DNA of 64,000 nucleotides from Paracoccus sp. TOH (GTDB lineage Bacteria; Pseudomonadota; Alphaproteobacteria; Rhodobacterales; Rhodobacteraceae): NCBI RefSeq assembly GCF_030388245.1, contig NZ_CP098360.1, positions 230,001 to 294,000 of the forward strand, read 5' to 3'. Shown piece by piece: positions 61,743 to 64,000 of this stretch (position 1 is its first letter; each line of letters starts with the position of its first letter). The notes under the pieces were generated by a model. It saw only the letters and a program-made list of their open reading frames with translations, ran no database searches and was not told where the DNA came from. The position numbers and the translations under genes were made by a program.

Positions 61743-62405
61743 TCAAGGGCTAAGACGGCTGACATGCCAGAAACTTTGCACGATTTCCTGATCGCCCCCC
61801 TGCAATAGCCTGTTTTCTTGGTCATAATCCTGTCTTGTCCAGCGAAAGCGGTCATGCAGGCGGAAGGCGCCGTCCGCCCAGAACTCGATCTGGACCGGAC
61901 GGATGCGATACCCGCCCCAGTGAGGCGGGCGCGCGGGGTGCAACCCAAGATTGATTCCCTGCCGCGCCACCTCGGCCATCAGCGCGCTGCGGCTGGCCAG
62001 CGGCCGGCTCTGGCGCGAGGCCCAGGCGCCGATCCGCGACTGCAGCGCCCGCGACCGGTAATAGGCATCGGCCAATTCGTCCTCGACCCGGCTGACATGG
62101 CCGCGCACCCGCACCTGCCGGCGCAGGGATTTCCAGTGCATGACGAAGGCGGCGGCGCCGGTGGCTTCGATCTCGGCCGCCTTGGCGCTTTCGAGATTGG
62201 TATAGAAGACGAAGGCGCCGTCGGTGCCGGCGCCCTCGATCTCCTTCAGCAGGACCATGCGCACATCGGGCATGCCCTGGGCGTCCACGGTGGCCAAAGC
62301 GATGGCATCGGGGTCGTTCGGCTCGGTCCGCACGGCCTCGGCCAGCCAGCTTCGCGCGATGGCAAAAGGGTCGTCGCCCGCGAAAATTCCGCTACGATCG
62401 CTCAC
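61743..62405 (-). CDS. pdxH: pyridoxamine 5'-phosphate oxidase PdxH
   Basis: A 220-residue FMN oxidase that makes pyridoxal 5'-phosphate from pyridoxine or pyridoxamine 5'-phosphate. [12 protein letters not shown] and [13 protein letters not shown] (FMN), [14 protein letters not shown], and the C-terminal [11 protein letters not shown] with the terminal RLSP are family marks. It is divergent from fabI, with overlapping candidate promoters in an 83-base gap. pdxA near 33 kb belongs to the same pathway. Confidence 0.94.
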   Translation of the reverse strand: MSDRSGIFAGDDPFAIARSWLAEAVRTEPNDPDAIALATVDAQGMPDVRMVLLKEIEGAGTDGAFVFYTNLESAKAAEIEATGAAAFVMHWKSLRRQVRVRGHVSRVEDELADAYYRSRALQSRIGAWASRQSRPLASRSALMAEVARQGINLGLHPARPPHWGGYRIRPVQIEFWADGAFRLHDRFRWTRQDYDQENRLLQGGDQEIVQSFWHVSRLSP

Positions 62406-62425
62406 GGCAGCCTGCTTACCGACAC

Positions 62426-62454
62426 TTGATGCCCCCTTGCAACTGTCCTAATCC
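62426..62454 (+). promoter_or_regulatory. candidate promoter for fabI
   Basis: TTGATG (62426-62431) and TAATCC (62449-62454), 17-base spacer, 35 bases before the fabI ATG. A TTGCAA/GTAAGC pair on the minus strand in the same gap could serve pdxH. Confidence 0.35.
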
Positions 62455-62488
62455 TGCTGAAAACTGAAGAAGCGCAAGGGGCAGCATC

Positions 62489-63316
62489 ATGTCAAGTGAA
62501 GCCGGTATCGGGCTGATGAAAAGTCGCCGCGGCCTGATCATGGGGCTAGCGAACGACAAGTCGATTGCCTGGGGCATCGCCAAGGCACTGGCCGACCAGG
62601 GGGCCGAGCTGGCCTTTTCCTATCAGGGCGAGGCGCTGAAGCGCCGGGTCGAGCCGCTGGCGGCGCAGGTCGGGTCGGATTTCCTGGCCGAATGCGACGT
62701 CTCGGACGAGGCCTCCATTGACGCGCTGTTCGAGACGCTGCGCGGGCGCTGGGACAGCCTGGACTTCATCGTCCACGCCATCGGCTTTTCCGACAAGGAG
62801 CAGTTGCGCGGCCGCTATGCCGAAACCACGCGCGACAACTTCCTGATGACGATGGATATTTCCGTCTATTCCTTCACCGCCGTCGCCCGCCGCGCCGCGG
62901 CGATGATGCCGAATGGCGGCTCGATCCTGACCCTGACCTATTACGGCGCCGAACGCGTCATGCCGCATTACAACGTCATGGGCGTCGCCAAGGCGGCGCT
63001 GGAAGCATCGGTGCGCTATCTCGCCGAGGATTTCGGCAAGGACGGCATCCGCGTCAACGCCATCTCGGCCGGGCCGATCAAGACCCTGGCCGCCAGCGGC
63101 ATCGGCGATTTCCGCTATATCCTGAAATGGAACGAGCTGAACTCGCCCCTGCGCCGCAACGTCAGCCAGGAGGATGTCGGCAAGTCGGCGCTCTACCTGC
63201 TCTCGGACCTGGGCTCGGGCGTGACCGGCGAGACGCATCACGTCGATTCGGGCTATCACATCGTCGGCATGAAGGCGGTGGACGCGCCCGACATCGCCAC
63301 GACGAAAAAGGACTGA
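62489..63316 (+). CDS. fabI: enoyl-[acyl-carrier-protein] reductase FabI
   Basis: A 275-residue NADH-dependent short-chain reductase completing each fatty-acid elongation cycle. GLIMGLANDKSIAWGIAKAL (cofactor), HAIGFSDKEQLRGRYAETT, the Tyr...Lys pair (LTYYGAERVMPHYNVMGVAKAAL) and INAISAGPIKTLAASGI are diagnostic. ATG at 62489 is preceded by AAGGGGCAG. A short C-terminal extension (DAPDIATTKKD) is present. It is the target of triclosan in other bacteria. Confidence 0.97.
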   Translation: MSSEAGIGLMKSRRGLIMGLANDKSIAWGIAKALADQGAELAFSYQGEALKRRVEPLAAQVGSDFLAECDVSDEASIDALFETLRGRWDSLDFIVHAIGFSDKEQLRGRYAETTRDNFLMTMDISVYSFTAVARRAAAMMPNGGSILTLTYYGAERVMPHYNVMGVAKAALEASVRYLAEDFGKDGIRVNAISAGPIKTLAASGIGDFRYILKWNELNSPLRRNVSQEDVGKSALYLLSDLGSGVTGETHHVDSGYHIVGMKAVDAPDIATTKKD

Positions 63317-63325
63317 TCCCCCGCG

Positions 63326-63928
63326 ATGAGCGCCGAGCAGGTCATCGCGCTTGTCTCGGCGCTGTCGCTGGCGATCCTGACCCCCGGCCCGGCGATCATC
63401 GCCACCGTGCAGACCGCTTTCGCCCATGGGCGCGAGCGCGCCCTGCCCTATGCGCTGGGGCTGGCCGTCGGCGCATCGCTGTGGTGCATCGCGGCGCTCG
63501 GCGGGCTGGCGGTGCTTTTCAAGCTGCATCCGGGCTGGTTCGCCGGGATGAAGATCCTCGGCGGGCTCTATCTGCTGTGGTTCGCCTGGCGGCTGTGGCG
63601 CGCCTCGACCCGGCCGCTGCCGCAGGCGGCGGGCGGCGCCTCCAGGGGGTTCTGGGGCGGAATCGCGCTGAATCTCTCGAACCCGAAGCCGGCATTGTTC
63701 TATGCGGCGCTGATCCTGTCGGTCTTTCCCGAGCCGATGGGCGCCGCGCGCCAGACGCTGATCTACGGCATCTGCCTGGCGACCGAACTGTGCTGGTACG
63801 CGCTGGTCGCGGTTCTGATGTCGACAGCAGCGATGCGCTCGCGCTATTTTGCCGCCAAGTTCTGGATCGACCGGGCCGCCAGCATCGCCATGGCGCTGTT
63901 GGGCCTGTTGTTGATCGCCAACCACTAA
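63326..63928 (+). CDS. LysE/RhtB-family amino-acid exporter
   Basis: A 200-residue membrane protein with six helices. The family block SALSLAILTPGPAIIATVQTAF at the N-terminus and ALNLSNPKPALFYAALILSVFP in the middle are diagnostic. Substrates in the family are lysine, arginine, homoserine, threonine or others, so the actual one is not deducible. It starts ten bases after fabI and may be co-transcribed with it. Confidence 0.92.
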   Translation: MSAEQVIALVSALSLAILTPGPAIIATVQTAFAHGRERALPYALGLAVGASLWCIAALGGLAVLFKLHPGWFAGMKILGGLYLLWFAWRLWRASTRPLPQAAGGASRGFWGGIALNLSNPKPALFYAALILSVFPEPMGAARQTLIYGICLATELCWYALVAVLMSTAAMRSRYFAAKFWIDRAASIAMALLGLLLIANH

Positions 63929-63937
63929 GGAGCCAGC

Positions 63938-64000
63938 ATGAACGATCGCCTGCCCCATGAACGCGGATTCCACATCAGTTGGGATCAGATCCATCGCGAT
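63938..64000 (+). CDS. gpt: xanthine phosphoribosyltransferase (5' end only)
   Basis: Only 21 codons are visible before the right edge. MNDRLPHERGFHISWDQIHRD matches the start of alphaproteobacterial xanthine-guanine phosphoribosyltransferases as I remember it. AAGGAG is seven bases before the ATG. The PRPP-binding motif is beyond the window. Confidence 0.65.
   Translation, partial: MNDRLPHERGFHISWDQIHRD

Noticed and set aside
1..64000. CRISPR arrays, insertion sequences or defence islands
   Set aside because: No regularly spaced repeats, transposase, restriction enzyme or Cas-like proteins were seen on either strand.

Overview
The window is a GC-rich alphaproteobacterial chromosome segment, almost certainly from a Rhodobacterales member and most likely Paracoccus. 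I infer this from protein flavour and gene order, not from a database search: an NADP isocitrate dehydrogenase of the eukaryote-like type, an alphaproteobacterial RNase E with an insertion in its S1 domain, IscR without the cysteine cluster, a DUF4167 protein, the holC-pepA-lptFGD-surA-pdxA-rsmA run and the rpmH-rnpA-yidD run. Coding density is high and many neighbours overlap by ATGA. No insertion sequence, transposase, CRISPR array or complete prophage was found. There are three tRNAs (Met-CAT, Arg-ACG, Pro-TGG).

Layout: 0-12.9 kb is mostly minus strand. It holds a PaaI-type thioesterase (cut by the edge), a crotonase-fold protein, ccdA, rne with a long leader, the dctB-dctD two-component pair, purQ, icd, then a tightly overlapping four-member operon (alpha/beta hydrolase, small membrane protein, tandem-HD protein, and a broken membrane-protein gene). 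13-20 kb is plus strand: an IscR-like regulator coupled to a Gfo/Idh oxidoreductase, the carboxy(nor)spermidine polyamine pair, an AI-2E-type permease, a GlxA-type AraC regulator and an unrecognised small protein. 20-23 kb holds tRNA-Met, a DUF815 ATPase and tatABC. 23-34.5 kb holds marC, a membrane retropepsin-like protease, holC-pepA, then lptF-lptG-lptD-surA-pdxA-rsmA, an outer-membrane biogenesis cluster. 34.5-42.2 kb holds DUF4167, prmC-prfA, yceI, rpsF-rpsR-rplI and tig.

42.2-43.0 kb is the largest stretch without a gene. It contains a promoter-like pair, an AT-rich dyad, two near-identical direct repeats and a 13-bp perfect hairpin. 43-48 kb holds gltX, a minimal zincin, a PfkB sugar kinase, a SixA-like phosphatase, argB and engB. 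48-54 kb is the rpmH-rnpA-yidD-ttcA-EAL-yidC-MOSC-engB-argB series on the minus strand. It includes an EAL-domain protein that has lost most catalytic residues. 54-64 kb holds an orphan histidine kinase, tRNA-Arg, ptsP, lysC, two small genes beside tRNA-Pro (one possibly a phage relic), DUF192 plus a tandem cold-shock protein, pdxH, fabI, a LysE-type exporter and the start of gpt.

Most of the window is housekeeping: envelope assembly (lpt, surA, tat, yidC), translation (gltX, prfA, prmC, rsmA, ribosomal proteins, engB, ttcA, rnpA), RNA decay (rne) and core metabolism (icd, purQ, pdxA, pdxH, lysC, argB, fabI). I did not find a clear new multi-gene system. The best leads are the tandem-HD operon with its decayed last gene, the sigma54-type regulator lacking GAFTGA, the degenerate EAL protein inside the yidC cluster, the orphan intergenic at 42.2-43.0 kb and the small gene beside tRNA-Pro.
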